This document shows, in pieces, positions 7,158-16,499 of a stretch of 64,000 bases of DNA (positions within the stretch are counted from its first letter, which is position 1; every line of letters starts with the position of its first letter). The stretch is from Onishia taeanensis (lineage in GTDB: Bacteria > Pseudomonadota > Gammaproteobacteria > Pseudomonadales > Halomonadaceae), in assembly GCF_003268885.1 (NCBI RefSeq), contig NZ_QLSX01000008.1, forward strand, positions 124,001-188,000, given 5' to 3'. The notes beneath the pieces are model-generated. The model did no database searches. It had not been told where the DNA came from and saw only the letters and a list, made by a program, of their open reading frames with translations. The translations under genes were made by a program, and so were the position numbers.

Positions 7158-9167
7158 TCAGGCAGCCGTTGGTGACGCTTCCCGGCGGCAGGCCAGCCAG
7201 TTGCCGGCGATGGCCAGCGCCATTACCGCTGCGCCTGCAATCTCGGCACGCAGATCCGGATAGAAGACCCCGACGATCGCCGGCACGATGACCAGGCGCA
7301 CCGGCCAGGACATGCGGGTGAACAGGTAGCCTTCCAGGGCCGCAGCGAAGGCGCCCAGCGCCAGGATGGCAATCACGCCATTCCAGATCACCACCGGCAC
7401 CGGACCGCCGATGATGATCTCCGGATTGAAGACCATGAACAGCGGGATCAGATAGAGCCCCTTGGCGAACTTCCAGGCCTGGAAGCCGGTTTCCATCGGC
7501 TTGCTGCCGGCTATCGCCGCCCCGGCGAAGCCCGCCAGCGCAATCGGCGGCGTGACGTTGGAGTCCTGGGAATACCAGAACACCACCAGGTGTGCGATCA
7601 GCAGCGGCACGCCGAACTCGTTGGACAGCGCCGGACCGACCAGCACGATGAGCACGATGTAGCTCGCCGTCACCGGCAGGCCCATGCCCAGCACCAGGCT
7701 AGCCAGCAGCACCATGACCAGCGCCAGCAAGAGGTTGCCGTCCGAGAAGGCCAGCATCATCGCCGAGAACTTGAGCCCCAGGCCCGTCAGGCCGACCACC
7801 CCGACGATGATGCCGGCTACCGCACAGGCCATCGAGACCGCCACGGCGTTACGCGCCCCAAGCTCCAGACCCTGGGTCACCTTCACCACCCCGGCCCACA
7901 GCGCCTCACCGATACGCTGGCCGGTCACCGGTTTGCCTTGGGCCGGAGCCACGAACAGGAACCACACCGAGAAGCGCAGCGCCGCCACCGTAAGCATGGT
8001 GATCACCGCAAAATAGCCGACCCGCATCGGCGACATGTTCATCACCAGAAGCCATACCAGCACCCCCAGCGGCAGCAGGAAGTGCCAGCCCTCGCGCATC
8101 ACGTCACGAACCTGCGGCAGCTCAGAGCGCGGCATGCCCTGCATGCCCTGTTTGAGGGCGATGATGTGCACGAACAGATAGACGGTGGCGAAATACAGAA
8201 TGGCCGGCAGCACGCTGACCTTGACCACCTCGAGGTAGGGCACCTGGGTGTATTCAGCGATCAGGAAGGCGCCCGCGCCCATCAGGGGAGGCATGATCTG
8301 CCCACCGGTAGAGGCCGCCGCCTCGATGCCGCCGGCCTGGGCCGGCTTGAAGCCCAGCCGCTTCATCAGCGGAATGGTAAAGGCCCCGGTGGTGACCACG
8401 TTGGCAATCGCGCTGCCCGAGATCGAGCCCATGCCCGCCGAGGCAAGCACCGCTGCCTTGGCCGGGCCGCCGCGCTGGCGACCGGTGGCCGCATAGGCCA
8501 GATCGATGAAGAACTTGCCGGCGCCGGTGATTTCGAGAAAGGCACCGAACAGCACGAAGATGAAGATATAGGTCGCCGCGACCCCCATCGGCAGGCCGAA
8601 GATGCCTTCCTGGCCAAGATACAGCTGACCCACGACCCGATCGAGGTTGTAGCCGCGATGCTCCATGATCCCGGGCAGGAACTGACCCAACCAGGGCAGC
8701 TCACCCCTTGGGCCGGCAAAGGCATACAGCAGCGCCAGGATGCCGATCACCGTCATCCCGAGTCCCACCGCGCGGCGGCTCGCCTCGAGCACGGTGACCG
8801 TAGCGATGCAGCCCACCACGATATCGGTCTGACTCCAGAAGCCGGCGCGATTGAAAATATCGTCGAGGTATAGCACCAGATAGCCACCGGTGATCAGCGC
8901 CCCGGCAAAGAAAACCAGGTCGATGACCCCACCTATAATGCCCCGCCGCCGGTTGGGGCCGAACACCGGGAACATCAGGAACGCCAGCATCATGATCAGC
9001 GCCAGGTGAATGCTGCGCTGATAGAAGAGGCCCAGCGGCTGGATGCCGGCGGAATAGAGCTGGAACAACGACAGACCCACCGCTACCAAGGCGATCAGCC
9101 ACAGGATCGGTCGCGCATGTTGGGCCTGGCTGCCAGGCACGATGGGGGAAGTGGCCGAATCGCTCAT
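7158..9167 (-). CDS. TRAP transporter fused 4TM/12TM permease (TAXI type)
   Basis: 669 residues and some 16-18 hydrophobic segments, the length of the fused DctQ-DctM permeases that partner TAXI binding proteins. Conserved membrane motifs include AKAAVLASAGMGSISGSAIA and the twin motif GMGLPVTASYIV, with GGQIMPPLMGAGAFL in the first large half. It imports a carboxylate or similar solute using the sodium or proton gradient. It is the third gene of a minus-strand operon after the TAXI binding protein and the DUF1850 protein, 112 bases downstream of the latter. The substrate cannot be read from sequence. Confidence 0.93.
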   Translation of the reverse strand: MSDSATSPIVPGSQAQHARPILWLIALVAVGLSLFQLYSAGIQPLGLFYQRSIHLALIMMLAFLMFPVFGPNRRRGIIGGVIDLVFFAGALITGGYLVLYLDDIFNRAGFWSQTDIVVGCIATVTVLEASRRAVGLGMTVIGILALLYAFAGPRGELPWLGQFLPGIMEHRGYNLDRVVGQLYLGQEGIFGLPMGVAATYIFIFVLFGAFLEITGAGKFFIDLAYAATGRQRGGPAKAAVLASAGMGSISGSAIANVVTTGAFTIPLMKRLGFKPAQAGGIEAAASTGGQIMPPLMGAGAFLIAEYTQVPYLEVVKVSVLPAILYFATVYLFVHIIALKQGMQGMPRSELPQVRDVMREGWHFLLPLGVLVWLLVMNMSPMRVGYFAVITMLTVAALRFSVWFLFVAPAQGKPVTGQRIGEALWAGVVKVTQGLELGARNAVAVSMACAVAGIIVGVVGLTGLGLKFSAMMLAFSDGNLLLALVMVLLASLVLGMGLPVTASYIVLIVLVGPALSNEFGVPLLIAHLVVFWYSQDSNVTPPIALAGFAGAAIAGSKPMETGFQAWKFAKGLYLIPLFMVFNPEIIIGGPVPVVIWNGVIAILALGAFAAALEGYLFTRMSWPVRLVIVPAIVGVFYPDLRAEIAGAAVMALAIAGNWLACRREASPTAA

Positions 9168-9279
9168 GAGGACCCTCTAGAAAATGGAATATCCCGGCCA
9201 CCAACGCGGCGCCGGACCAACGAAAAAAGATAGGACTCTGTCGAGCAACGGTCTTCGTGCGCCGCCTTTCGAACAGAGC

Positions 9280-10059
9280 CTAGGAAGCCGGCACAGGTCG
9301 CAGCCCGATGCTCACCCGCTGCCCGGCCGCAAGATCGCTCAAGCTTACCGTCTTGCCCTCACGAACCAGGCGGTGATTGACCCGCGGCGCGCCAACTCTC
9401 AACAGGTAGCGGTCGCCCGGCACCGGCTCATGGATATCCTTGATCCAGTAGCCGCCATGGCCATCGCTTACCTGGCGCCCCCGGCCCGGCACATGGCCAA
9501 GCCCGGCGGCAAAGTCCGGCTGGTGGCTGCGCTCGAGCACCATCCGACCATGCTCGTTACGGTAGCAGTCGAGGACCGGGAAGCCCTCTACCGAGTGGTT
9601 CCACTTGAGACACCAGCCTTCTCCCTGCGGCACCGACAGACTGACCAGCAGCGAATCGCTGCGATCCCGCACCTCTAACACCCGGTTCTCAGACGCGCCT
9701 TCGGCGGCGTTAGCGACAGCGTTCTGGGCTGAGGCGTCCGACGATGCGCTCTCTTGAGCAATACTGCCCCGAGAAGTACTGGCCTGAGAAGTAGTGGCCT
9801 GAGAAGTACTGGCCTGAGAAGTACTGCCTTGAGAACTGCTGTCCTGAGAAATACTGCCTTGGGAACTGCCGTCTGGAGAAGCACTAGCCGGGACGACCAG
9901 AACCAGCATCGCTATCGGTGCCAACAGCATCAAGACAGCACGCGACCGAATACCGGGGCGACGGGGCAGTCTAGCACTCAGACTAGACAACAGGCCGGAA
10001 CACAAGGGGGCGAGCCTTCCGGCTCGCCCCTGTGGATACTGATTGAAAATAGGCATCAT
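9280..10059 (-). CDS. DUF1850 protein of the TAXI TRAP operon, with a repeat-rich insert
   Basis: 259 residues from the ATG at 10059; a second ATG follows immediately. Residues about 15-55 contain an export signal or membrane anchor (AVLMLLAPIAMLVLVVPASASP). Residues about 57-105 are a Ser/Gln/Thr-rich run (SQGS, SQAST, SQATT) encoded by a 15-bp tandem array. The C-terminal half, from VRDRSDSLLVSLSVP, matches DUF1850: EGWCLKWNHSVEGFPVLDCY and HEPVPGDRYLLRVG. DUF1850 genes are regular neighbours of TAXI TRAP systems, and this one begins four bases after the binding-protein stop. The exact start among the N-terminal methionines is uncertain. Confidence 0.8.
   Translation of the reverse strand: MMPIFNQYPQGRAGRLAPLCSGLLSSLSARLPRRPGIRSRAVLMLLAPIAMLVLVVPASASPDGSSQGSISQDSSSQGSTSQASTSQATTSQASTSRGSIAQESASSDASAQNAVANAAEGASENRVLEVRDRSDSLLVSLSVPQGEGWCLKWNHSVEGFPVLDCYRNEHGRMVLERSHQPDFAAGLGHVPGRGRQVSDGHGGYWIKDIHEPVPGDRYLLRVGAPRVNHRLVREGKTVSLSDLAAGQRVSIGLRPVPAS
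9755..9889 (-). repeat. 15-bp tandem array inside the DUF1850 gene
   Basis: Nine 15-bp units, plus-strand consensus TGAGAAGTACTGGCC, diverging toward both ends. The period keeps the reading frame and encodes Ser/Gln/Thr pentapeptides. Several units contain AGTACT, the same core as the array at 21587-21696. Confidence 0.92.
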
Positions 10060-10063
10060 TGCT

Positions 10064-11023
10064 TCACGGCCGCTGATAGTCCGCCACCTCGGCACCCACT
10101 TCCTCGTAGTAACGCAGGGAGCCCGGATGGAAGGGAATCGGCGTGGCGTCGGTGCTGAACTCGACGGTGGTGTCGTTGGCCGCCGGATGGATGGCGATCA
10201 ATTTATCGGTCTGCTCGAACAGCAGCTTGGTGATGTCGTAGGCGAGCTGGTCGTCCATGGAGGCGTTGACGGTCAGCACGTTGGGAATGCCGATGGTCTG
10301 CACGGGCTCCTCGACGCCATCATAGATGCCGGCACGCAGCATGTAGGGCGCGAATACCTCGGACTCCCCGCGGGCATTAGCGATTTCATCGTCGGTCAGC
10401 CCGATCAGGCGAATATCACGGGTGGTGGCCAAGTTAAGGATCGAGCTGGTCGGCGGGCCAACGCTCCAGAAACCGGCAGCGATATCGCCATCGCGCAGCG
10501 CATCGGCGGTCTCGTTGAAGTTCAGCCGGCGCGGATCGAAGTCGTCATAGGTGATGCCATTGGACTCGAGCACGGCGCGAGCGTTGAGCTCGGTGCCGCT
10601 GCCCGGCGCACCAACGGAAACCACCTGGCCCTTGAGATCGGCAAGGCTCTCGATGCCGGAATCGGCCAGGGTCACGATCTGTACCGCGTTCGGATACAGC
10701 GAAGCGATGGCGCGCACGTCCTCGACCTGACGGCCTTCGAAGTCACCGGTTCCGGTGTAAGCCTGATAGACGGTGTCGGCCAGGGCGATGGCCAGGTCCG
10801 AATCCTCGCGATAGATCAGCGCCATGTTCTCAACCGAGGCACCGGTGACCTCGGCAACGGCTTCATAACCGTCGAGCTGGTTGTTGATCAGCTCGGCGAG
10901 GCCGCCGCCATAGGGATAGTAGGTGCCGCCGGTACCACCAGTGGCGATCGACAGCTGCTGGGCCACGGCCGAAGACGAGGCGGCGATCAACGACGCGGCG
11001 AGGGCATACTTGAGAACGCGCAT
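10064..11023 (-). CDS. TAXI family TRAP transporter solute-binding protein
   Basis: 319 residues with a signal peptide (1-21, ending AVA before QQLSIATGG). The mature start LSIATGGTGGTYYPYGGGLA is the hallmark of the TAXI subfamily. Further typical segments are LADLKGQVVSVGAPGSGTE and a C-terminal domain with AIHPAANDTT and a PFHPGSLRYYEEVG ending. It captures the solute in the periplasm for the fused permease encoded two genes downstream. As the first gene of the operon, it lies behind an AT-rich region (11030-11110) that may carry the promoter. The ligand is unknown. Confidence 0.93.
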   Translation of the reverse strand: MRVLKYALAASLIAASSSAVAQQLSIATGGTGGTYYPYGGGLAELINNQLDGYEAVAEVTGASVENMALIYREDSDLAIALADTVYQAYTGTGDFEGRQVEDVRAIASLYPNAVQIVTLADSGIESLADLKGQVVSVGAPGSGTELNARAVLESNGITYDDFDPRRLNFNETADALRDGDIAAGFWSVGPPTSSILNLATTRDIRLIGLTDDEIANARGESEVFAPYMLRAGIYDGVEEPVQTIGIPNVLTVNASMDDQLAYDITKLLFEQTDKLIAIHPAANDTTVEFSTDATPIPFHPGSLRYYEEVGAEVADYQRP

Positions 11024-11225
11024 GGAGACTCCTTGCTACAGGGCTTGGTTGGCACAGAGCCATGACCCCGATGTTGTTATATATGATGACTAGGCGTCCC
11101 GGCCATGCCGGCTGCCCTGTCGTTTGCATGCATATTCCCTAAAAAGCTAGCACGTCGTCGCGCGATGTCACCATGCTCTTACGACTATTGGATACTTCCA
11201 GCAAATATCCTCGGCATTGCCTCGA

Positions 11226-11768
11226 TCAATCGCGCCCGCCCTGGAGCCACTCGAGCGCCAGCTCGTGCTGGCCGCGCTCATCTGTCACGAAGAGGGTGTC
11301 TTCCGAGATCATGATCGCCCAGTTGATGCTGCGCGGCAGGTCCTCGGCCAGAGCCTCCAGCGCCTCCTGGGGCAAGGCTGCGATGGACAGATTCTTGAGG
11401 GTCGACACCGCCGGCAGCACCTTGGTCTCCCAGACCCGCAGGCTGCCATAGGCGAGCAGCGACACCTGCTCGGTGCGCCGCGAACACCAGGTCAGGCGCT
11501 CGGCATCCGGCTGGCCGACCTCGATCCAGTGCAGCACGCGCCCGTCCAGGCTCTTGACCCACAGTGCCGGCTCATCGACATCAGACAGACCGCGGCCGAA
11601 GGCCAGCGCCTCGTCATACCATAGCGCATGAGCCAGCAGGCGGGCCGCCATGCGCGGCTCGGTCTCGGAAGGATGGCGGGCCACGGTGAAGCGCAGCGTC
11701 TGGTAGACGTTGCGGTCAAGATCGGTGAGGTTGAGATCCACTTTGTAAGGGGTCGCGGTAAGCGCCAT
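11226..11768 (-). CDS. yaeQ: YaeQ family protein
   Basis: 180 residues from the ATG at 11768, the usual YaeQ length. Typical segments are MALTATPYKVDLNLTDLDRN, FTVARHPSETEPRMAARLLA, ALWVKSLDGRVLHWIEVGQP and a C-terminal half ending with a beta-strand LFVTDERGQ. The protein adopts a PD-(D/E)XK-like fold according to published family structures, but its activity is unknown. The frame continues upstream to 11927 without conserved sequence. It is divergent from the small HTH gene. Confidence 0.88.
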   Translation of the reverse strand: MALTATPYKVDLNLTDLDRNVYQTLRFTVARHPSETEPRMAARLLAHALWYDEALAFGRGLSDVDEPALWVKSLDGRVLHWIEVGQPDAERLTWCSRRTEQVSLLAYGSLRVWETKVLPAVSTLKNLSIAALPQEALEALAEDLPRSINWAIMISEDTLFVTDERGQHELALEWLQGGRD

Positions 11769-11951
11769 GCAATACGTCCAGTCAGGGGTGTCGGGGCGGC
11801 AGTCTACTCCCCTCGGCGCCTCAGCACGATGAAGACGAGGCAGGCCTTGACCAGGAGCAGAAAAGATCGCAAAAATCGTGACAATTCCTCTGGCGGATGT
11901 CGCCAAAACCTTGCATGCTGAGCCCATCGAAAGCCAAGTCTACGGAGCGTC

Positions 11952-12239
11952 ATGAGTACGGCACGATTATCGACCGGTTGGGATGCCCTCGAACCCTCGC
12001 GAATGGCACCCGACCTGGACGTCAGGGAACTGGAGAAGCGCTCGCGCCTGATGCGCATCGTTTCTCGCAAGATCGCTCTTTCCGAGCTTCCCAATCGCGA
12101 AATTGCCCAGCGCGCGGGCATCCCTTCCAAGCGGCTCAGCGACCTGCTGGCCGGCAAGATCGAGCAATTCTCGGTCGATGAGCTTCAATCGCTGCGCAAC
12201 TGCGTCTGCGTCGACGACGGCAGCCCACTGCCGCCCTAA
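11952..12239 (+). CDS. Small HTH protein, HigA2/XRE-like
   Basis: 95 residues. Residues about 38-85 hold a helix-turn-helix of the HTH_37/XRE type: IALSELPNREIAQRAGIPSK followed by RLSDLLAGKIEQFSVDELQ. Such proteins resemble antitoxins of HigBA-type modules, but no toxin gene is next to it, so it is more likely a single regulator. It is divergent from yaeQ and upstream of the selenium cluster, separated by a terminator. Its target is not known. Confidence 0.75.
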   Translation: MSTARLSTGWDALEPSRMAPDLDVRELEKRSRLMRIVSRKIALSELPNREIAQRAGIPSKRLSDLLAGKIEQFSVDELQSLRNCVCVDDGSPLPP

Positions 12240-12346
12240 AACATGACGCTCCAACTCAAGCCCTATGATCGATTCCTCGCCCCGGCCTAGCGCTGCGCGG
12301 AGGACGGCATGGCGTAACGCCACGCCCGGTCGATAGACTATAAAGG

Positions 12347-12376
12347 TCCAGCCCCGACGACGGGGCTGGATTTTTT
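12347..12376 (+). terminator. Rho-independent terminator before selD
   Basis: Stem TCCAGCCCC / GGGGCTGGA followed by six T. It ends transcription from the HTH side about 80 bases before the selD start, so selD needs its own promoter or relies on read-through. Confidence 0.92.
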
Positions 12377-12455
12377 GTGTGGTCGGCGCATCACCGTCTA
12401 TCAGTCACCTTCATCAGTTACCTCCATCAGTCACCCACTTGCAGAGACCCAGCGC

Positions 12456-14759
12456 ATGCAGTCAGCGGACACCCCGATCAGTCGAGATATCGTGCTCATC
12501 GGTGGCGGGCACAGTCACGTCGCCGTGCTGCGGCGCTTCGCGATGCGCCCCGAGCCCGGGGTGCGCCTGACGCTGGTCTGCCGGGACACCCACACGCCCT
12601 ATTCCGGCATGCTGCCGGGCTATGTCGCCGGGCACTATGACTTCGACGAGGTGCACATCGACCTGCGCCGCCTGGCCCAGGCCGCCGGCGCACGCTTCGT
12701 GCGCGACGAGGCCACCGGTATCGATCGCCACGCTCGCACGGTAACCTTCGCCCACCGCCCGCCGCTGCCCTATGACAAGCTGTCGATCAATATCGGCTCG
12801 ACCCCACGGGTCGGCCAGGTAACCGGCGCCGCGGATCATGCGGTTGCGGTCAAACCGATCCGTGCGTTCCGCGAGCGCTGGCGCGAGCTGCTCACACGAC
12901 TCGCCGAGCGCCCTACCGAGCGAGACGGACCGCTGCGCCTCGCGGTGGTGGGCGGCGGTGCCGGCGGCGTTGAGCTGCTGCTGGCCATGCAATACCGCCT
13001 GCGCCATGAGCTCAACGCCCAGGGCCGCGACCCCGACGCGCTCCAGTGCGCCCTTTTCACCCAGAGCGCCGAGGTGTTGCCCACCCACAACCGCCGGGTA
13101 CGGGCACGCTTCACGCGGCTCTTGGAAGCCCGCGGCGTCGCGCTGCACCTCGATTGCCAGATCACCCGGGTCGAAGCCGGCAGGCTGATCGATGCCCGGG
13201 GCGAGGTCTTCGATACCGACGAAACCGTCTGGGTGACTCAGGCCGGCGGTGCCGCCTGGCTTGAAGGCACTGGCCTTGCCCTGAATGAGCAGGGCTTCAT
13301 TCGGGTCAACGATTACCTGCAGAGCGTCAACGACCCCGATATCTTCGCCGCCGGCGATATCGCCAGCCAGGACGGGCGGCCCCGGGAAAAGGCCGGTGTG
13401 TTCGCGGTGCGCCAGGGACGTCCCCTGGCCGACAACCTGCGTGCCAGCCTGATCGGCAAGAAGCCGACGGCCTATTGCCCGCAGCGCCAGTGGCTGGCAC
13501 TGATCAGCAGCGGCGACCGCTACGCCGTGGCCTCCCGCGGCCCCCTCTCCTGGGCCGGGGCCTGGCTGTGGCGCTGGAAGGATCATATCGACCGACGCTT
13601 CATGGCGCGCTTCAGCGAGCTGCCGGCGATGACCGACAAGGCGCCCGCTCGCACCAACAGCCGCGTGACACTGGACGGTGACGAGCACACCCAGGCGCTC
13701 TCGGCACTGGCCATGCGCTGCGGTGGCTGCGGGGCCAAGGTCGGCGCCTCGGTGCTGTCGCGCGCGCTGGCCGAGCTTTCCCCGATCGAGCACGACGAGG
13801 TAGTGGTAGGTCTCGCCGACCCCGACGATGCCGCCGTGGTCAGGGTGCCGCCGGGCAAAGCCATGGTGCACAGCATCGACTTCTTCCGTGCCTTCATCGA
13901 CGACCCCTATGTGTTTGGCCAGGTTGCCGCTCACCATGCGCTGGGCGATATTTTCGCCATGGGCGCCGAGGCCCAGACCGCGATGGCGGTGGCCACAGTG
14001 CCGCCGGGGCTCGAGGACAAGGTCGAGGACACCGTGCGCCAGATGATGACCGGCGCCGTGAAGGTGCTCGACGCCGCCGGCTGCCAGCTGGTCGGCGGGC
14101 ATACCGGCGAAGGCCAGGAGCTGGCGCTCGGTTTCGCCGTCAACGGCCTGATCGACGACGTACCCGACCGCCCCATGCGCAAGAGCGGCCTGCGCCCGGG
14201 AGATGCCCTGATCCTCACCAAGCCGCTGGGCACCGGCACTCTGTTCGCCGCCCAGGCTCAGCTCGCCGCCCGCGGCCGCTGGATCGATGCGGCACTCGAC
14301 AGCATGTGCCGCTCGAACCAGGCCGGTGCGACCTGCCTGCAGACCCATGGTGCCCGGGCCTGTACCGATGTCACCGGCTTCGGCCTGCTCGGCCACCTGA
14401 TCGAGATGACCCGCCCCTCGGGCGTCGATGCTGAACTGACATTGTCGGCGCTGCCGCTGCTCGAAGGGGCCGAGACTACCGTCGCCGCCGGCATCCTGAG
14501 CTCGCTGCAGCCGTCCAACGTGCGTCTGCGCCGAGCCATTCAGGATCAGGCACGCTGGCGCGAGCATCCACGCTACGAGCTGCTCTTCGACCCGCAGACC
14601 GCTGGCGGCCTGCTGGCCGGCGTCCCGGCCGACAAGGCCGAGGCCTGCCTCGCCGAGCTCAAGGCATTGGGCTACGACGAGGCGGCGATCATCGGCCGGG
14701 TGATCGCGCCATCGGAGGATGCGACCGACGACCCGGCCCCGATCCGGCTCTGCGAGTAA
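12456..14759 (+). CDS. selD: Flavoprotein-selenophosphate synthase fusion
   Basis: 767 residues. The N-terminal half (about 10-365) is an FAD/NAD(P) disulfide-reductase-like flavoprotein: IVLIGGGHSHVAVLRRFA, VVGGGAGGVELLLAMQYRL, and the second FAD motif DIFAAGDIAS. The C-terminal half (from about 415) is SelD, which makes selenophosphate from selenide and ATP. It keeps catalytic Cys and Lys in CGGCGAKVG, then HSIDFFRAFIDDPYVFGQVA, LVGGHTGEGQELALG and FDPQTAGGLL. Such fusions are known; the flavin half is thought to feed reduced selenium. The frame opens at 12375, but the ATG at 12456 starts the flavoprotein domain. The catalytic position is Cys, not selenocysteine. Selenium transporter genes follow. 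Confidence 0.95.
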   Translation: MQSADTPISRDIVLIGGGHSHVAVLRRFAMRPEPGVRLTLVCRDTHTPYSGMLPGYVAGHYDFDEVHIDLRRLAQAAGARFVRDEATGIDRHARTVTFAHRPPLPYDKLSINIGSTPRVGQVTGAADHAVAVKPIRAFRERWRELLTRLAERPTERDGPLRLAVVGGGAGGVELLLAMQYRLRHELNAQGRDPDALQCALFTQSAEVLPTHNRRVRARFTRLLEARGVALHLDCQITRVEAGRLIDARGEVFDTDETVWVTQAGGAAWLEGTGLALNEQGFIRVNDYLQSVNDPDIFAAGDIASQDGRPREKAGVFAVRQGRPLADNLRASLIGKKPTAYCPQRQWLALISSGDRYAVASRGPLSWAGAWLWRWKDHIDRRFMARFSELPAMTDKAPARTNSRVTLDGDEHTQALSALAMRCGGCGAKVGASVLSRALAELSPIEHDEVVVGLADPDDAAVVRVPPGKAMVHSIDFFRAFIDDPYVFGQVAAHHALGDIFAMGAEAQTAMAVATVPPGLEDKVEDTVRQMMTGAVKVLDAAGCQLVGGHTGEGQELALGFAVNGLIDDVPDRPMRKSGLRPGDALILTKPLGTGTLFAAQAQLAARGRWIDAALDSMCRSNQAGATCLQTHGARACTDVTGFGLLGHLIEMTRPSGVDAELTLSALPLLEGAETTVAAGILSSLQPSNVRLRRAIQDQARWREHPRYELLFDPQTAGGLLAGVPADKAEACLAELKALGYDEAAIIGRVIAPSEDATDDPAPIRLCE

Positions 14760-14784
14760 GCGGCGAGTAAGCGGCGAGTAAGGG
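14752..14784 (+). repeat. 11-bp tandem repeat carrying the selD stop codon
   Basis: Three copies of GCGAGTAAGCG (the last ends GGG). The TAA in the first copy is the selD stop. Since 11 is not a multiple of 3, the three TAA triplets (14757, 14768, 14779) lie in three different frames. Confidence 0.92.
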
Positions 14785-14961
14785 CATCGACGATGAACGC
14801 GGGCATCCATTGACCCACTCGCGGCAGACACACGACAAGGTGTAACTCGCCTTGCTGGCGCTTGCCCCCTGCGCGGGACAAGTCAGCCCGTTTTTGAGTA
14901 CCATAGCGCCTGATCAAGCCCGCCACGGCGGCTCTCCACTCGCGCCACAAGGATAATATCG

Positions 14962-15816
14962 ATGCTCAAGCGCCTGACCCTAGCACTGACCGTGCTGCTG
15001 GCTGCCCCGGTCGCCAGCGCCGAAACCTTCGTCTTTACCGCCATTCCCGACGAGGACGAGACCCGCCTGCAGCAGCGCTTCCAGAATGTTGCCGACTACC
15101 TGGAGGAGCAGCTCGAGGTCGACGTGCGTTTCGTGCCCGTGAAGTCCTATGCCGCCGCCGTGACCGCCTTTCGCAACAATCAGGTCCAGTTGGCCTGGTT
15201 CGGCGGCCTCTCCGGCGTCCAGGCCCGCGCTCGGGTGCCGAATTCCCGCGCGCTGGCTCAGGGCGTCGAGGATGCCGAGTTCATGACCTACTTCATCGCT
15301 CACCAGAGCACAGGGCTTGAAGCAGGCGAAGGCCTGTCGGACAAGATGCGCGACATGACCTTCACCTTCGGCTCCAAGGGCTCCACCTCCGGTCGCCTGA
15401 TGCCCGAGTACTACCTCCGCGAGGCCTTCGGTCAGCCGCCGGAAGAGGTCTTCTCGCGGGTCGGCTTCAGCGGCAACCACAGCCGCACCATCTCGCTGGT
15501 GGCTTCCGGCGCCTATGACCTGGGCGCCGTCAACTACACGGTGTGGGAAAACGAGGTCGAGGCCGGCAACATCGACACCGACCAGGTCGAGGTGGTGTGG
15601 AAGACCCCGAACTACCCGGACTACCAGTGGACCATCCGCGGCGACGTCGATGAGCGCTTCGGCGCAGGCTTCGCCGATCGTGTCCAAGAAGCCCTACTCA
15701 ACATGGAAGACCCCGAGCTTTTGGAAAGCTTCCCGCGCTCCGGTTTCATCCCGGCCAGCAACGATGACTATGCGATCATCGAATCCGTCGGCAAGGAACT
15801 GGACCTGATCGACTGA
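14962..15816 (+). CDS. Putative selenate/selenite ABC transporter binding protein (PhnD-like)
   Basis: 284 residues with a signal peptide (1-20, APVASA before ETFVF). The protein is of the phosphonate/phosphite-binding (PhnD-like) class: FTAIPDEDETRLQQRF, VPVKSYAAAVTAFRNNQVQL, WFGGLSGVQARARVP, TFGSKGSTSGRLMPEYYL and SGAYDLGAVNYTVWE. A subgroup of these proteins is annotated as putative selenate-binding because its genes lie beside selD, as here. It should deliver a selenium oxyanion to the ABC importer encoded next. Its stop overlaps the ATPase start by one base. Specificity is inferred from context only. Confidence 0.82.
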   Translation: MLKRLTLALTVLLAAPVASAETFVFTAIPDEDETRLQQRFQNVADYLEEQLEVDVRFVPVKSYAAAVTAFRNNQVQLAWFGGLSGVQARARVPNSRALAQGVEDAEFMTYFIAHQSTGLEAGEGLSDKMRDMTFTFGSKGSTSGRLMPEYYLREAFGQPPEEVFSRVGFSGNHSRTISLVASGAYDLGAVNYTVWENEVEAGNIDTDQVEVVWKTPNYPDYQWTIRGDVDERFGAGFADRVQEALLNMEDPELLESFPRSGFIPASNDDYAIIESVGKELDLID

Positions 15817-16469
15817 TGAGCACCCTGGTCCTGACCGAGGCGGTCGCCGACTATGGCCACCAGCGAGTGCTGGGGCCACTCAGCCTGACCCTTCAGCGCG
15901 GCGAACGCGTCGCGCTGGTGGGCAAGAGCGGTGCCGGCAAATCGAGCCTGCTCTCGGTAATGCACCAGCACTGGCGGAGCCGCGGCGCGGCCCTGATGCC
16001 TCAGGAGTTGGGCCTGGTGCCGTCGCTCAGCGTCTTTCATAACGTCTATATGGGCGCGCTGGCGACACACCCCACCTGGTACAACCTGGTGACACTGGCG
16101 AAACCCTTCCGCCGCGACGTGGCCGCCATCCGGCCACTGCTAGCGCGGTTGTCGATCGACGACAAGTGCTGGGCGATGGCCGGCGAGCTCTCCGGTGGCC
16201 AGCGCCAGCGGGTGGCGGCGGCGCGGGCGATCCATCAGGGCGGCGAGGTGCTACTGGCCGACGAGCCGGTCTCGGCGCTGGACGGCCCCCAGTCGGAGAC
16301 GCTGATGATCGAGCTGACCCAGGCTTACCCCACCGCCGTGCTGGCCATGCACGACGTCGAGCTGGCGCTGCGCTTCACTGATCGGGTGATCGGCATCGCC
16401 GATGGCGGCATCGCACTGGACGCTCCCAGCGTGCGCCTCACCGCTCAGGACCTGTTGCCCCTCTACTGA
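15816..16469 (+). CDS. ABC transporter ATPase of the putative selenium importer
   Basis: 217 residues. Walker A is LVGKSGAGKSSLLSV, the Q-loop is near LMPQELGLVPSLSVFHN, the signature is LSGGQRQRVAAARAI, and Walker B is EVLLADEPVSALD, followed by the switch His in AMHDVELALRF. It is a short PhnC-type ATPase. Its ATG overlaps the last base of the binding-protein stop, showing translational coupling. Together with the binding protein and the double permease it forms a complete importer. Confidence 0.92.
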   Translation: MSTLVLTEAVADYGHQRVLGPLSLTLQRGERVALVGKSGAGKSSLLSVMHQHWRSRGAALMPQELGLVPSLSVFHNVYMGALATHPTWYNLVTLAKPFRRDVAAIRPLLARLSIDDKCWAMAGELSGGQRQRVAAARAIHQGGEVLLADEPVSALDGPQSETLMIELTQAYPTAVLAMHDVELALRFTDRVIGIADGGIALDAPSVRLTAQDLLPLY

Positions 16470-16499
16470 ACTGAAGCACCCTACCCGCAAGGCCTTCCC

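Noticed and set aside
7590-8873. 427-residue His/Arg/Gln-rich frame antisense to the TRAP permease
   Set aside because: Composition is typical of an antisense frame of a membrane protein gene.
11952-12239. HigBA toxin-antitoxin module
   Set aside because: The HTH protein resembles HigA2, but no toxin-like gene lies on either side.
12462-14831. 789-residue open frame antisense to selD
   Set aside because: It is a shadow of the GC-rich selD codons; the sense strand encodes clear flavoprotein and SelD motifs.
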